31,452 nucleotides of DNA, from assembly GCA_034698045.1 (NCBI GenBank), contig JAQGAU010000307.1:1-31452 (forward strand), read 5' to 3'. This document shows, piece after piece, positions 18,385 to 30,178 of the stretch (position 1 is its first letter; each line of letters begins with the position of its first letter). Made by a program: the position numbers and the translations under genes. The DNA is from Paramacrobiotus richtersi. Taxonomy: Eukaryota > Tardigrada > Eutardigrada > Parachela > Macrobiotidae. The notes below the pieces were generated by a model, which worked only from the letters and a program-made list of their open reading frames with translations, did no database searches and was not told the DNA's origin.

Positions 18385-18870
18385 ATGATATTAATTCGGA
18401 AGGAACTTCAACGCTAGCTTTATTATGTTAACACTGCAGGCAGAGCTCAGCTATGGAGAAATGTAGAGGTCACGGCATCTCAAGGGTTGGTTGGCAATAT
18501 TTTACGACACATATTCAACGCAGAATCGTAAACAGTACCCGAAACAAATATGGTGCAATGTGGCAAAGAGTACGTCCAGTACAGAGTGCGCGGTTGAATA
18601 ATTCAACAGTAATGCGCAACAAGTAGTTATAGACACATCGACGGTGCAATCAGCAACCCCTCTGAGTGAACGTTTTTTTCTTAATGTTGTGCGACTGTAC
18701 AGGGCATTCGCGTGTTATTACAATTCACTTTGCACTGTTGCACTTTAAAAAACAAGAACATCCTGAGTGAGCTCTATTCCGTTAGGTATGCCAATTGTTT
18801 GGCCAATCGGAAGACTTAGGCCTGTGTGTGCCGCAAAATTAACAATACCAAGAGCATTACTAATAACATT
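18385..18870. repeat. Segmental duplication, copy A (right part)
   Basis: Matches 31000-31385 in order and strand, for example cagagctcag, gtgcgcggtt and agttatagacacatc in both, and the final aggcctgtgt. No gene is recognised in it. Copy A is split here from its left part by about 6 kb. Confidence 0.75.
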
Positions 18871-19831
18871 CCGTTGTACTGCTTTGCACCGCATGCAGTC
18901 GTTAACCGGTGGACATGGAACAGGTGGAACTGCTCCTGGTGGACGAGCTAGTTGATTTTCGCACGGACCTATACGAGAAAAATTTCACCTGCATTATGCG
19001 AAAAAAAATTTCACCTGCATTATGTTGGATTGTGGTGAGTGGGCAGTTGTCGACCGGAGCGGAGCGAAGGTCTTCTATGCTGAGCTCCAACGCATTTTTG
19101 TCTACCTTTCCTTTCGGACACGATAACTCTCTTCAAAGTGGTCAGATTTGCTTCAAATTTTACTAGCATGCTCGTCATTATGAGTTCTGGAACCCTATTG
19201 TTTTCGAACTATCAGTTTTGCAAAAATAATAAAGTTATCAACATTATTAGTTTATTGCCGCTAATACCAGACGATACATGGATAGAAGTACAGCTTTCGA
19301 AGACTGAGCACAGAGGAAAGCGGCTTGCGTAACTGATGACAATCAAACGCGGATGCGCTTTTATCGGCATTAGCTAGTTTCACCATAACGATTGTTCGTC
19401 TCATTATGTTGATTATTCGAATTTCGATTATTTCGCCTTGTGACGTCAGCGCCGCACTGACTGGCCGCAGTCAAATAATCAGAATAATCAGCCACGCCCC
19501 ATAATCGAAACAATCCATACTACATCGCGAGCTAGTATTCGATCATGATCAGAACTGCCTTCTAGGCTACGAACAGCATAAAATTCACAGTTTTCCATCA
19601 GTTTCACATTTCTTGAAGTACCCAACGCATTTTCGATTTCAAGTGATTTTTTATTGGCTGGCAGAGTTCGGCCCACTTTTCCCACAATCAACATAATCAA
19701 TTTCAGATTAAATTATTGAATATATGGTCGAATATTGATCGATTAATATTGACCTTTCCGTGATTCTCATAATTCTGGCCTCTGGAAAAGTTTTGCGTGT
19801 TCGCTACTGCTGGGCTCGAACGGCAGATACG
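18871..19831. other. No gene recognised
   Basis: Holds one short tandem repeat and short frames. A plus-strand frame at 18909-19166 (EQVELLLVDELVDFRTDLYE) follows a CAG and could be an exon remnant, but crosses the repeat and is not called. Confidence 0.5.
18974..19024. repeat. Two-copy tandem repeat, 25-26 bases
   Basis: Two adjacent copies containing aaatttcacctgcattatg, differing in the length of the A run. Confidence 0.9.
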
Positions 19832-21013
19832 ATGACGACCTCAGCCAACAGCGACGATCAGGAGAACGTCTCAGCCTACGAAATCCGGGATTACTTCCCA
19901 GATAAGCCACCGTACGGTCAATGGTCTTTTGCTACGTTGATTCATGTTCTACGGAAAATGGCTCGACTCGTAGCTGGACATCTGAACGGGATACAAGAAG
20001 ATGTAGAGTTTACGATGGACATCGAAAGACACAAGAAGTTTATCAATGAAAGCTTCGATGAGGATTCTTTCCCCCAGGTTCGTGATATCCAACAAGAAAA
20101 CAATGATCTAAAAAAGCGTGTCTCTGTCTTGGAAGCAGCGCTATCATTGAGCCAGAAGAGATGCGACGAAATAATGATTTCAGTTGAAGCCTTGCAGAAA
20201 ACTGTCCACAATCTCGATGAAAAATCACTTGGTTCCGCAGCTACCCCTGTCTGCGATGGCCATTTAGTTCTCCAACCCGAAGGGTCTCGAATGGCCACGA
20301 AGACTCCTGCCAATCCCCACGATAAAACGATGCAAAATCAGTCCATCTTTTCTACAGTTTCGTCAACCCCCGAGCTGAAAGCGTCTCCCCCCTGCTTCGA
20401 TAGTACCCTCCAAAATTCGTCGAGCAGCGAGAGATCCTGGTCAACTGTTGTCAAAAAGAAGATTGTCCGTGGCACCTGCGTAACACCATCGTCATCTCCG
20501 GACGAGGATCTCGTTACATCGAAACTAACGTGGAAGCGCCCTGCCAAATCTGCGAAAGAAAAGAAGGGCTTCTGTTTGCATGGCATACCCCCACTGGAGG
20601 AGACCGACCATGCGACATTCGAGGAATATGGAAAGGACCTCAAAACCGTTGTCGAAGCTGAAGGAATAAGTGTCCGATATGTTTCTGTCTATGTTGCTAA
20701 AAGTGGCCGTAAGAATAGTGTATTCGCGCGAGTTGGTTCTTACGCTGACCAAACTGAGAAAATGTTTACCTCTAAGAACTGGCCTCCTAACATTGGGGTG
20801 CGTGAGTGGATGTTCGCCCCCAAGCATGTTCAGTATTGTGTCATTTGTGTGGCTGCGGACTGTCGTTTCATTGTTTTCATGTACTGTACTGTATTTCAGA
20901 ATAACCTTATGGTGAAACTAGCTATTATATCGCTCCGGTTTTCATCCCCAGCATCAGCGGAGAGCGATTACCTAGTGAAGGCTAGTTTTGTATGTATAAA
21001 GAAATCGGTATAA
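19832..21013 (+). CDS. LINE ORF1-like protein (non-LTR retrotransposon)
   Basis: The frame is open from 19760; I prefer the ATG at 19832 (MTTSANSDDQENVSAYEI) because the upstream residues are atypical. About 393 residues: an N-terminal acidic region, a coiled coil (QENNDLKKRVSVLEAALSLS and following heptads, about residues 85-135), a Ser/Thr/Pro-rich linker with SSSERSWSTVVKKK, and a C-terminal globular part (GFCLHGIPPLEETDHATFEE, VRYVSVYVAKSGRKNSVFAR, NWPPNIGVREWMFAPKHV). Coiled coil plus an RRM-like basic C-terminal domain fits ORF1 RNA-binding proteins of jockey/CR1/L1-type LINEs. The last 55 residues are hydrophobic and unlike the rest, so the true element probably ends near 20835. No ORF2 follows. 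Confidence 0.6.
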   Translation: MTTSANSDDQENVSAYEIRDYFPDKPPYGQWSFATLIHVLRKMARLVAGHLNGIQEDVEFTMDIERHKKFINESFDEDSFPQVRDIQQENNDLKKRVSVLEAALSLSQKRCDEIMISVEALQKTVHNLDEKSLGSAATPVCDGHLVLQPEGSRMATKTPANPHDKTMQNQSIFSTVSSTPELKASPPCFDSTLQNSSSSERSWSTVVKKKIVRGTCVTPSSSPDEDLVTSKLTWKRPAKSAKEKKGFCLHGIPPLEETDHATFEEYGKDLKTVVEAEGISVRYVSVYVAKSGRKNSVFARVGSYADQTEKMFTSKNWPPNIGVREWMFAPKHVQYCVICVAADCRFIVFMYCTVFQNNLMVKLAIISLRFSSPASAESDYLVKASFVCIKKSV

Positions 21014-22145
21014 AGTTGTTTTTAAAGAAGGGAGAAATCTGATTTACTTGTTTTTTGTTTCAGCGTTTATGCATGGAAATAATATGCGGTAGTGTCAGTT
21101 TGATTTTGACTGCTGTCCCTTCGGGTGATAACTGGGACAAAGTTTTATCCGAGTTTTGGAATTTTTGTTGCGTCAACCATTTCTGGGCTAGTGTCGATCT
21201 TTTCCCTTTCTACATACAGCACTACATTTACGATTGTCATTAATACTGTTTACATCTGTACAGTGGCAACACCTCATTGACTTCTATACTAACTATGCGC
21301 ATTATCATGCTATGAAGCATTCTAAACAAGAAACGCCATCCCGGAAAATAGTTACTAGCTTCGAAAACTACAGTATACCGGAACCACTACTCAACACATG
21401 TGGCGATGAGGGCCTGACACGCGGGGTCCACCGGGACGGCAGACGGTGGGATGTTTGGTGGGGGTGCTGTGACGAGTGTGAAAGTAGTCGCGACAGCGAG
21501 AACTAACGGGAAAAGGGTCTCCATATTGCTTTTGGAAGTTGTATGTTCTAGTGATTTTACCAGTGTCGAAGCAAGAGATAAACATGCTCTTTTATACGAC
21601 AGTGATATCGGTTACAAGAAACACCTTCGGCTGCCGCCTCAGGGTTTCTTGAGATCAGTGTTCAGAATTGGTTCGAAAAGTTATACCAGCTGTACTTCTC
21701 AGCTCTTGTTCAAGCAGATTTTGGTGTGATCCGCCACTGCGAACGCTCGCATCACATCGCATTACGTTCTGAGCCTGTGTTTGAATGTTCTTCGCTATTT
21801 ATTTCGTTAGTTTCGCTCGATTCCCAGAGCCAGAGCCTTGGTCGTTAACTTATCTTAGATAATGTTTTCCTATTTTTTTTCTTGATTTTTCGGCAGACAT
21901 ATTCAGATGGAGTTTCCGTATACATAACCGCTGAACAGAACTCGTTCGATAGCCGGTCTGACAGTTCGTAACGTCGAGCCCGTAGGCCTAGCCATTTGTT
22001 TTTGCCAGAAACATATCGCTGGGTTAATTAGTTAACGAGTTTACACATTTCCAGCTATGTCTGGTTCGGAAATTCCAGCAATCAGAGCAAATTACGGCTC
22101 AAGGCGATATATTTTCCATGTTTTGTTGGAAATTACTGTGCGTGC
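21014..22145. other. No gene recognised
   Basis: Short frames only. A G-rich stretch at 21420-21475 is the only compositional feature. I see no RNA gene or repeat. Confidence 0.5.
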
Positions 22146-22661
22146 ATGCAGATTAAAACTGGTAAAGCGGTGTACCATGTTGCCTTTGAAGCGATATCGT
22201 CGAGTTACATGAATGCGAAAACTGTTTGTCCGGCTGCTGTGCAGTTCCTTGAAAGTATGAACACAAACTCGTGCGCTGAAATTCTCGTTATGTGGGGATT
22301 CTTTGGAAGTTTACAAGCATGTGAAATCGTATCTCTCAATTTCAAACAAAATTTTAAAAACTATAAAACTTCGTTAGAATTACAAAAATGTGGCGTACGT
22401 CAGGCATTAGCGGTAACACACATAACGCAGTTTAATCCTAAAAAGTGTGGCATTTTTGAAAAATTATGGTACAAAAACAATACGGTTCCACAACGCAAAA
22501 GGTACGAAATGCTGGTTAAATTTCACGCAAATCGTGCCATTTCGAACAGAGTTATCGTGTCAGAAAGGACTGTTAGAACTTCCGTAACATACAGACAGCA
22601 ATGTTTTGGAACTGTGGATATAAACACCTCCCCTACGCTCCGATCGACTACGATATTGTGA
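22146..22661 (+). CDS. Hypothetical 171-codon frame, uncertain
   Basis: ATG-started frame with mixed composition (KAVYHVAFEAISSSYMNAKT at its start). It has no motif, membrane segment or repeat I can name, and no splice context. Its length is more than expected by chance in this AT content, but not decisive. Confidence 0.2.
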   Translation: MQIKTGKAVYHVAFEAISSSYMNAKTVCPAAVQFLESMNTNSCAEILVMWGFFGSLQACEIVSLNFKQNFKNYKTSLELQKCGVRQALAVTHITQFNPKKCGIFEKLWYKNNTVPQRKRYEMLVKFHANRAISNRVIVSERTVRTSVTYRQQCFGTVDINTSPTLRSTTIL

Positions 22662-23175
22662 TCGAGAGCAGCAGATAGTTTAATTTAATGTAAAATGTAA
22701 TGTATTATTTGGATTTTGTTATCATTCTGCCCGTCGGACGACAGTTATGATAGACGTAACGAGCACTCCGCTGGGTTAACGCATCGAAACTGCACAGCTT
22801 ACATAATTCGAATTCAAGAACTTGAGGTAAATCAAGATTATGGGAAGCGTAGCAACGAGGAAATCGGTATGCTGGATGAGGCAACGTTGCAAACAGTTAC
22901 TGTCGTCGGTTCGAATTACTTTCGGATAACACTGCAGAGCGTCAGCAATAAAGAGTGTTAATTGTGTGGGCACTAATCTCTCAGGTATTTCTCTTCCGAT
23001 CCGTGGTACTTTTTATTCACTTTTTGAGCATCACTTTTTATTGCTGTTTGAAGCGCATTCATAAGCAATACATCTGCATCATAATGATTTCGTGGTTAGG
23101 AAGTCACAAACGATTCATACAGCACGGGATAACTAGTGCAATCTGCCTCACACTGCTGTAAGTTTTATTAGCAAC
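22662..23175. other. No gene recognised
   Basis: AT-rich, short frames only, left flank of the terminal-inverted-repeat element. Confidence 0.5.
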
Positions 23176-24139
23176 TTACCGGGTGGCGCTCAAATTTTGT
23201 CCCTAGTTTCCGTGTTCAATATCTCCAGAACCACTTATTACTCGCAATCCTACGCTCATTCATTTTGAAGGGCAGTTCATCCTCTAGAAAACTAGTGTTG
23301 CCACAATTCGCGTAAATCTTAAAGGTCACGCAAAACCTAGCCCTAACAGAAGCCAGTCATTTTTTTGCGTGTCCCATACCCCGAAGACGAAAGGTCGCTC
23401 GGCTTAGTGGCCATTTAAAGAAACACGTTTACCTTTTTTTATCATTATCACAACCAAATGTCCGTCTTTCGTTGTAGATATAACTAAACGATCGGCTACT
23501 CAAGGGGTTCTCACAGATAGACCCGCACTTGTGGTACTATTTCCTCAAATAATTATTTTAATTACTTGACAAATTATCTGTCCTCGGGGAAAATAATACT
23601 GTCTTTTCGGGGGTAATGCCAAAAGTGTTTATTTGCTTGATTTGAACACATGAGCTGATGTAGTATCCGAGAAAATTAAAACAGCTTAGAATGAACACAA
23701 GCGAGCAGAAATCTATGAGGTCAACAGTCGCGGCTGGGTTCGTCACGAGAATTCCAAAATAGCAGAGGAGATCTTATCATGAGGCTGTGATTTGCGTTTT
23801 ATCGTAGGACGTAGATACGCATACGGTTTGATAGAGAAAAGAATGCTCTTTCGAGCTGTGTTGCATTTGCAAATTTACTCTTGGTCAGGGGCATTTCACC
23901 GACAGATAACGCACAGCTAGGATTTTTTAAATTCGTTTTCCGGACATCATCTAATTCTAGTCGATTTCAGTAAAAATTGTTTCTACAGCAACTTCGCATT
24001 TCTGAAAAAACTTTGTATGGTGCAAATATAGTCAGGTAGTTTGTCTCCAAAGAAACGTTTAAACCATGGTAACTGCTTTTCGCGGACGGGAGTTATGCAA
24101 GTTCACGCAGAGGGACAAAAAATTAGCGCCACCCGTTAC
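23176..24139. mobile_element. Non-autonomous DNA transposon with terminal inverted repeats, TTAC duplication
   Basis: Left end at 23180 reads cgggtggcgctcaaattttg then tccct; the right end at 24135 is its reverse complement with two or three changes. Weaker inverted similarity continues to about 48 bases. The same four bases TTAC flank both ends (23176-23179 and 24136-24139). The interior (about 900 bases) has no transposase and only short frames. Superfamily not determined; the four-base duplication and GGGTGGCGC end are the clues. Confidence 0.75.
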
Positions 24140-26939
24140 GACGCAGGAATCCTCAACAGAGCATCTTCCTGTTGGGTAAGTGTCGGGGCAATCTTGGCTT
24201 CACGTTTTAATTCGTCGATGTTGTGATATCTTGCTCATTCACGATGAGAGTTCGGGTTCAGATTTCACGATACTTGCTTCTGAACCCAAGTTTGCGGCAT
24301 GTTAAAAGTGGCATCCGAAGCTTACTTTGCTGGTATCGTGCACAGACAGAAAAATGAGAGAAAATGAGAGCTGCTTTAGACAGTTTTGCGTGGTTCTGAA
24401 ATCTGTTCTTGCGACAGCCGCAGTTATAAGTTAAGTAGTTTTTACGGCAGCGGAAATCGTTGTCCCGTTGATACAGACATCGCAGTTCATTCCATTCGAA
24501 TACACTGTCGCAACATTTAAGTAATTCCGTTACTATGTACATGCTCACGTTCTACATATGTACAGTAGTTAGCGATTGGGGAAAGTATACAGCCGAATTG
24601 ACGCAGTTGGTTAAGAGACGGGTACAGATGAACGAATGAAAGAATTCTATCAGTTTGAATTTTTGTTGCGCAGACAATCACACATATTAGGGAAACTTTC
24701 ACTACTCAGTGACCTCGGAAACGTCTGGATACTACGAAGACGTCCTTGTAGTGTTAATGCATGATGTTTGTTGACTTTGCACTGCTTTATTCTTATGCCA
24801 TAAAACGATTAACAACCAACTGACCTGTGATATATGTGCTATGATGATACACGAGCATACAATAATATGTGAACTGTCCGCTTTCAAACTGGCACGTTTT
24901 CGTCGTCCAATCAAAATTGATTTTCTGTGTTTCACACGCGCTTGTATACCTTGCTTGTTCTCCTTGATGGAGAAGGTCAAGTACCGTTCTGAGTCAACCT
25001 TCTGACTTAACGATTTAACGGCACGCGTTGGGCTCTGTGGAGTGCTATGAAATCGATCTGAAAATGCTCGCAAATGCAGTACCAAAATCTTAACAAGTTT
25101 TCAACTTTGTCATAGCGTTCTGGTAGACCATTAGATACTTTAGACTGAGGATGACCTGGCGCAGTGGTCATGTGGTTTATATTGTTCGGGCTACAAAAAT
25201 TGCGAGCTCTTTTGATGTAGCCGTATCATTATTCATTATCACTCGTAGTTGTTGTACACGGACCAAAACGTGTAAACAGGCTCTTTAACATATTGCTCCC
25301 TCTACCACCAGTTGGAATCCACACTGAAGATTACTAACAGCAAACGATTCCTGTGTCACGCGCCTTGCGGCACCGGCAACTGTTGTAACGAAACTTCTAC
25401 AGGATCTTTCTTACGTTTAGGAACAAATTGCGCCCATTCCTGCTACTTTTTCTCTAGCTTCAGCGATGCTGCCAAACACGGCTTTGCGCTTCCGTTTACA
25501 TTTCAACCACGCCAGCATACGTAGCGAAAGCGTGCTTTTGAAGTGATAACGTTGTCACAGCTCTATTATTTCATTCCGCAGTAGCATCCCGTTGCAGATA
25601 CCGTAGAATACGCGTTCCTTATTCGCGAATGCGGTGTAAACGCTCTGTGACGTTGTTCGGGCACCCGTTTGCATGATACTGCATTACTTGACTGCATTAC
25701 TCTTTATCAGTAACACTTTCCGCTCTAATAGTGATCTTATTAGCAAAAGCCAAAATGACACACACAAGCCAGCGTTGAAGGAGCTACCGACACACAATAC
25801 AGTTTCAACCATTAAAAAAGCAGCCAAAATCGTTATCAGATGTTTTAAAGCGAGCTGGTAAAGTACCCAAAACATTCCGCTCTAATTATTTCAGCAGGTA
25901 GAGGCAATTCGGCAATGATTTCAGAACGTCTTGAAATAAAACTCTGCGCATGGTCGTATAAATCTTTGTTTACTAGGTTTTGACGAATCAGCGAATTTTT
26001 CATTGAATTTTATTGCCTTTTTGTTAGTTCGGTTAATTACTAGCTCAGTAAATTTTGCTCTAATTTTTGGTGCCCCATGTTCGCCTGTTGCATTGCTGTT
26101 TCCGATAACATTGAACATATGTTCGACAGTTCGGTAATTTCAGCCATATCGGCACTTTCTAATACAGGAGATGTAATGCGAAAAACATCTTGATGTAGGA
26201 GTCTTTACAATAGTGGGCTGATGAGTGAAAAGGGGGATAGAAGCGCCAAAAAGTTGGTGCTCTTTCGGTGATAATACGGGCATTTCTGGTGATGCCTGCT
26301 CTTCAAGAAAAGGAGTGCATCCAACCTTCTTTTCATATGAGTCTCGAATGAACCGTTCGTCCACACAAGAGCTTCTTTCTTGTCGTGATTTCTTTATTAA
26401 ATCCAGCTTGAAATATGCTGAAACGGCTAACTAAACGTTCGTCACTATATGAAGTGTTCTAAAAAGTTTTACCATGGTGTCGCGCAGAATTCCTCCAGGT
26501 ACACTCAGGGTTACGTTTTCCACATTGTGAAAAAGACATATTCTCCTCTGGAGCCCCGGACTGGTAGATCCACGCGTGTTAGAAGTCTTTCAGTAACCTT
26601 GCTGAGAATAGATGGATTGCCACATTCCTTTGCCACTAATGACGTGAACTAGTTCACATAGTGTAGTGTATGTGCTATATGGTTCATAGAATTAGTGCGA
26701 CCGATCCCTGGAGCGTTCTCATTCAACTGAGGCACTTCTTCCGCACACAATTCGCATCATCGCAAACCATTGCTAAGAGAACAAATATGAATTTTAATGA
26801 ATAACAAGAGAACGCGTCCGTGACCTACGGCACCTCCATTAATTTTTTTCTCAAAAACTTCAACATAATATATAGCATATCTGCATCAAACCAATGACAT
26901 TGAAAACCAGCAAATAAAATTCTACTTATTCTCAGGATT
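24140..26939. other. 2.8 kb without a recognised gene
   Basis: Mixed AT-leaning sequence. The most protein-like frame is on the minus strand at 24732-25085 (FHSTPQSPTRAVKSLSQKV), followed by basic text; it has no known domain and no clear splice sites. A small tandem pair (aaaatgagag) lies near 24350. Nothing else is supported. Confidence 0.45.
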
Positions 26940-27290
26940 AGGCCTCCTCGTACTCGTAATCCAAAGGATCGTCTCACTGTAGTTCTTCGTTAGGAGGCAT
27001 GTCCGGTGTCAATGGTTCGGTTTGAATGGCGATCTCTTTAGGAGGTTTTTTCGATGGTTCGGGTCGTGGGCCGTTCACCTGGATGTCTTGTGCTGCCGTT
27101 GCTATCTGGCGCTCATGGCGTCATTCTAGTGTATGGCTCTGACTTCGGCGTCGTTCACTTTGGTTCCAAGGACAATACTGACGTATGTGTCCCGGTGATC
27201 TGCATTGGAACATCTATGTGACCCCCGACCACGCAGATTGCCTGTTCTACTTTCGACATATTGCACAGTGACGTTACGAGCATTTAGAAT
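26940..27290 (-). mobile_element. Gag-like zinc-knuckle fossil of a retroelement
   Basis: Minus strand carries a CCHC-type knuckle remnant (QCRSPGHIRQYC), a basic SERRRSQSHT stretch, then an acidic and proline-rich C-terminus (PSKKPPKEIAIQTEPLTPDM, ending DPLDYEYEEA). This layout fits the C-terminus of a gag-type protein. It is old and broken, with several breaks; the family cannot be fixed from this part. A short fragment at 27370-27570 on the same strand (RTRLGRPIPK) may belong to related debris. Confidence 0.4.
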
Positions 27291-27579
27291 AAGTGGCATG
27301 GTTTAGGTAACACTCATTCATAAACAACAAGATTATGTTGCTGTATTTTCTCTCTATCTCTCTGCTAGCTTACATCTCTACAGTAATATAGAAGGGAATT
27401 AATAGAATGCTTTCATCTTTCGGAATGGGTCTTCCTAGTCGTGTTCGACAGGCCACGGGTTCCGAAACCACGGGCTCCGAGTCCGATGAGAGCTCCACCA
27501 GGCTCTGCGATCGATGCCGACGCGGAGGAATATGAGCTATGAGTCCGTGTACTCCTGCTGCAAAACCCAAACTGGCACA

Positions 27580-28239
27580 AATCTATTGGCATAAATGTAC
27601 TTTAGAAAATAAATATATAAGAGAATAAAATTAGTAACTAATACAAACTATAAACTAATCTATATTTAAACAAAACAAACCCGAATACAATCAGAAAAAA
27701 GACAAACTACAATAAAACTAGAAGCTAATATATATAAACAAACAATAATAATTTAGAAAACATATACAAATTAAACTAGAAATATTTTGAACCATAATTT
27801 TTGATAAGGCAACTATTTCAGTAAGTTATTTCCTACTTTGAACGCCTGGCTACGGCGCGATGTACCGCCAAAGCAGACGGAAGTCGCTGGTATCGGCGCC
27901 TTGACTGGAACGATTCAGCATTGACATATAAGTATAATGTGTCGTCGCACTTAATCTGTGTTACTTTGTAAGAAACTTATACAATAATTATACTACCTAC
28001 GTGTGCTTCTGGTTTTTATTCTTGGTTGAAAAAAGATCAAAAAGTTTTGCTTTGAAGTGGCTTCATCGAGGTAAATCAGTATAATCTTATTTGCGGGTTC
28101 GCTCACTGGACATGTTTTGAACCCGACAGTTCCCATTTCGCACTGCTTCTTCCGTATCGAGAATTGAGAATTGTCATAATCGAGATATTCAGCGGAAATC
28201 ACTTCGTTAGTTTCCTGGCCGGACAGTGGTCATTTTGAC
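27580..28239. other. AT-rich spacer, no gene recognised
   Basis: 27590-27790 is very AT-rich low-complexity sequence. A minus-strand frame at 27993-28202 has no recognisable domain. Confidence 0.5.
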
Positions 28240-28960
28240 TGCGATATGGCGCATGTGGCAATATTGGCTTTTGGAATTCGATGACATGAATTCGGTAAAT
28301 CATCTGTGCCCCCGACAAAAGCTTTTACGAGATCAACTATGATTTGTTGGAGTTTTGTTTTGAAGACCCTCGTTACAATATCGGGGCGATCGGAGGCGTC
28401 TAGGTATGGTTTCCGACAGTGCCGTCATCTCAGACCACTTAGGAATACATGTGACGGTTATGAAGTAGCTGGGACGACCGTATTTATATACAGCTGCAAG
28501 CCCATCTGCTATGCATTCTTGCATATAGCGATTCGAGTGCGCATGATCGGAGGGTATGAAAGTCCTGCCGGGATCCTCGTCTCCGGTCCATATGATCTCT
28601 TCTTGGACTATTCTTTTGCTGATTGAAGCTGATCTTTAATTGTGCTAGATCTGAACTGACGGGTCAACGGGAAACTCCTGCCTAAACGCCCGAAACGGCC
28701 CCATGAAGTCCACTGACCCGAAGCTCATTAGAGTCTAGCGTCCGTATTTGATAACGTTATATTCTGCGTTGCCTACGCAGAAAGAGCTCGGCCCAAACCG
28801 TCAAATCGGTACATTAGCACGTACTGCAGTGGAAAGTACATCGCATTTAATGTTTCGGTGAACGTAGGCTGGACTTTTGCGTTTTTGCAACAAATGATTG
28901 AACCTTGTTAGGGTTCATCGGTATCTTTGCAAATTATTGCAGCATACACATCAACACCTT
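28240..28960 (-). mobile_element. Helitron Rep protein fragment in copy B, degenerate
   Basis: Minus-strand blocks in Helitron order: AIICKDTD; PTFTETLNAMYFPLQYVLMY with FDGLG; FRQEFPVDPSVQI; QLKISFNQQKN; GDEDPGRTFIPS; RYMQECIADGLAAVYKYGRP; SYFITVTCIPKWSEMTA; then in another frame DRPDIVTRVFKTKLQQIIVD. These match PLQYPLLFP, RLFQQ.IVD, the SPRYM...DAMA..RKYGKP block, LF.TFTCNPKWPEI and DRPDIV.RVF of Helitron RepHel proteins. Gaps and at least three frame changes show it is dead. The helicase part is missing downstream and the catalytic YxxxY tyrosines are not reached. Confidence 0.75.
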
Positions 28961-29097
28961 GGCACTTGCTGCATGCCGTGTTAATAGCCTGCACATTGCT
29001 AAGTAGCTCCTACGTATGTTATCAAACTAGAAGCCCGCGACTTTTGGAGTCACTTCGCTTCACTTTACGCCCACATATTTGTACACTGCGCATTACT

Positions 29098-29400
29098 CTA
29101 AAATGACGTTGTCAAGATAACTTCTCCGACGGCCTTCAAATGCTCCATCGCGCATTCCGCTTCCTCGTTACCATCCTTCATTTCGCGGTACAGCTGAGCT
29201 AAGTGCTGATCGCTGTGGTTTTGCGGCGCGTCGATGGGCAACTTCCCGAGCCTTTTTTGAAGTTTTGGCGCAGTTGCTCATCTACCGCACGGCTCCAGAC
29301 TCGGCTCTTGGTCCTATTGATTCCTCACAATCGGCTTTCTTCGTGATCTGCTTCCAGCAACTGATTCTTAAGTCCGTTGTTATAAAGATCCTTTCTTAAG
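29098..29400 (-). pseudogene. Unrecognised gene fragment shared by copies A and B (B copy)
   Basis: Minus strand: AVDEQLRQNFKK in one frame, then GKLPIDAPQNHSDQHLAQLY, REMKDGNEEAECAMEHLK and AVGEVILTTSF with a stop at 29098. It is better preserved than the A copy at 10109-10400 and extends the shared protein text. The family is unknown. Confidence 0.5.
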
Positions 29401-29655
29401 TTCTACACAGTTTGGTATTACAAAATTTTCGAAAAGCTAACGTCCTGAGCGATATGTTGAAAGTGTCGTAAATGCAGGAAACAAATGATTTCGACGTATT
29501 CTACAGTCATACAATACTAAATACACATCGATTACACTCCAGAGCCAACCGTAATCAGTGCATAACCATACAGGGTATGATACAGATTACGATTCAGCAT
29601 ACTCAACTGTACTCGCAGCACACGAACTAACGTACAAGAAACTCACCAAGTAGCG

Positions 29656-29990
29656 CTACTCCTGAGCGGCATTGCCGTCGGGATCTCTCTCCCGCTCGTA
29701 CTGCTCTTGCTCTGCAGTCGCCTGCGCCAACTCTTCGGGTGTCGGTTACATCTTCGATCTGCTGCTCCAGGTGCCGCGCATACGCCTATGCTCGAACTCG
29801 TCGTCCACGTCAGTGCGCCCAGGTCGGATTAGTCGTCGCTGTGTTGGACCATCCTGTGTACGGTATCTCTTTGGCCGACGATTCCCGCCCTTAGCTCATA
29901 AAGCAACGATCTTCCCGACAGTTCGTGGCTCGTCGAATGTGCTCGGTATACCACTCAGCGGCGTCCGGTGGGCCCTCTGTCTTTACAAAA
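29656..29990 (-). pseudogene. Unrecognised C-terminal gene fragment shared by copies A and B (B copy)
   Basis: Minus strand: GPPDAAEWYTEHIRRATNC, then a broken middle, then HLEQQIEDV and, in a further frame, TPEELAQATAEQEQYERERD, then PDGNAAQE and a stop at 29656-29658. It pairs with 10834-11215. More decayed in the middle than copy A; the same charged C-terminus is kept. Confidence 0.5.
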
Positions 29991-30178
29991 AGTTGCATCC
30001 CGGAATACGCTTAAAACTGTTAACAAGTGGCCGAGTCGATTCAAGATCTCGTGTTGTCTGATTGGCCATGTGTGTAACGTTTCTCGATTTCCCGTTTTCA
30101 CGCTAACAAGATTTGCATGAAACCATGTTATGACGCTCGGCGTTGTAGTTTGCAGGAATTCTCTGATTAAGTTATGAG

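Noticed and set aside
24258-24548. Minus-strand 96-codon Cys-rich frame
   Set aside because: Cysteines have no regular spacing, and no motif or splice context is visible.
29672-30061. Plus-strand 129-codon frame
   Set aside because: Shadow of the minus-strand LEQQIEDV fragment; the homologous plus frame in copy A is not conserved as protein.
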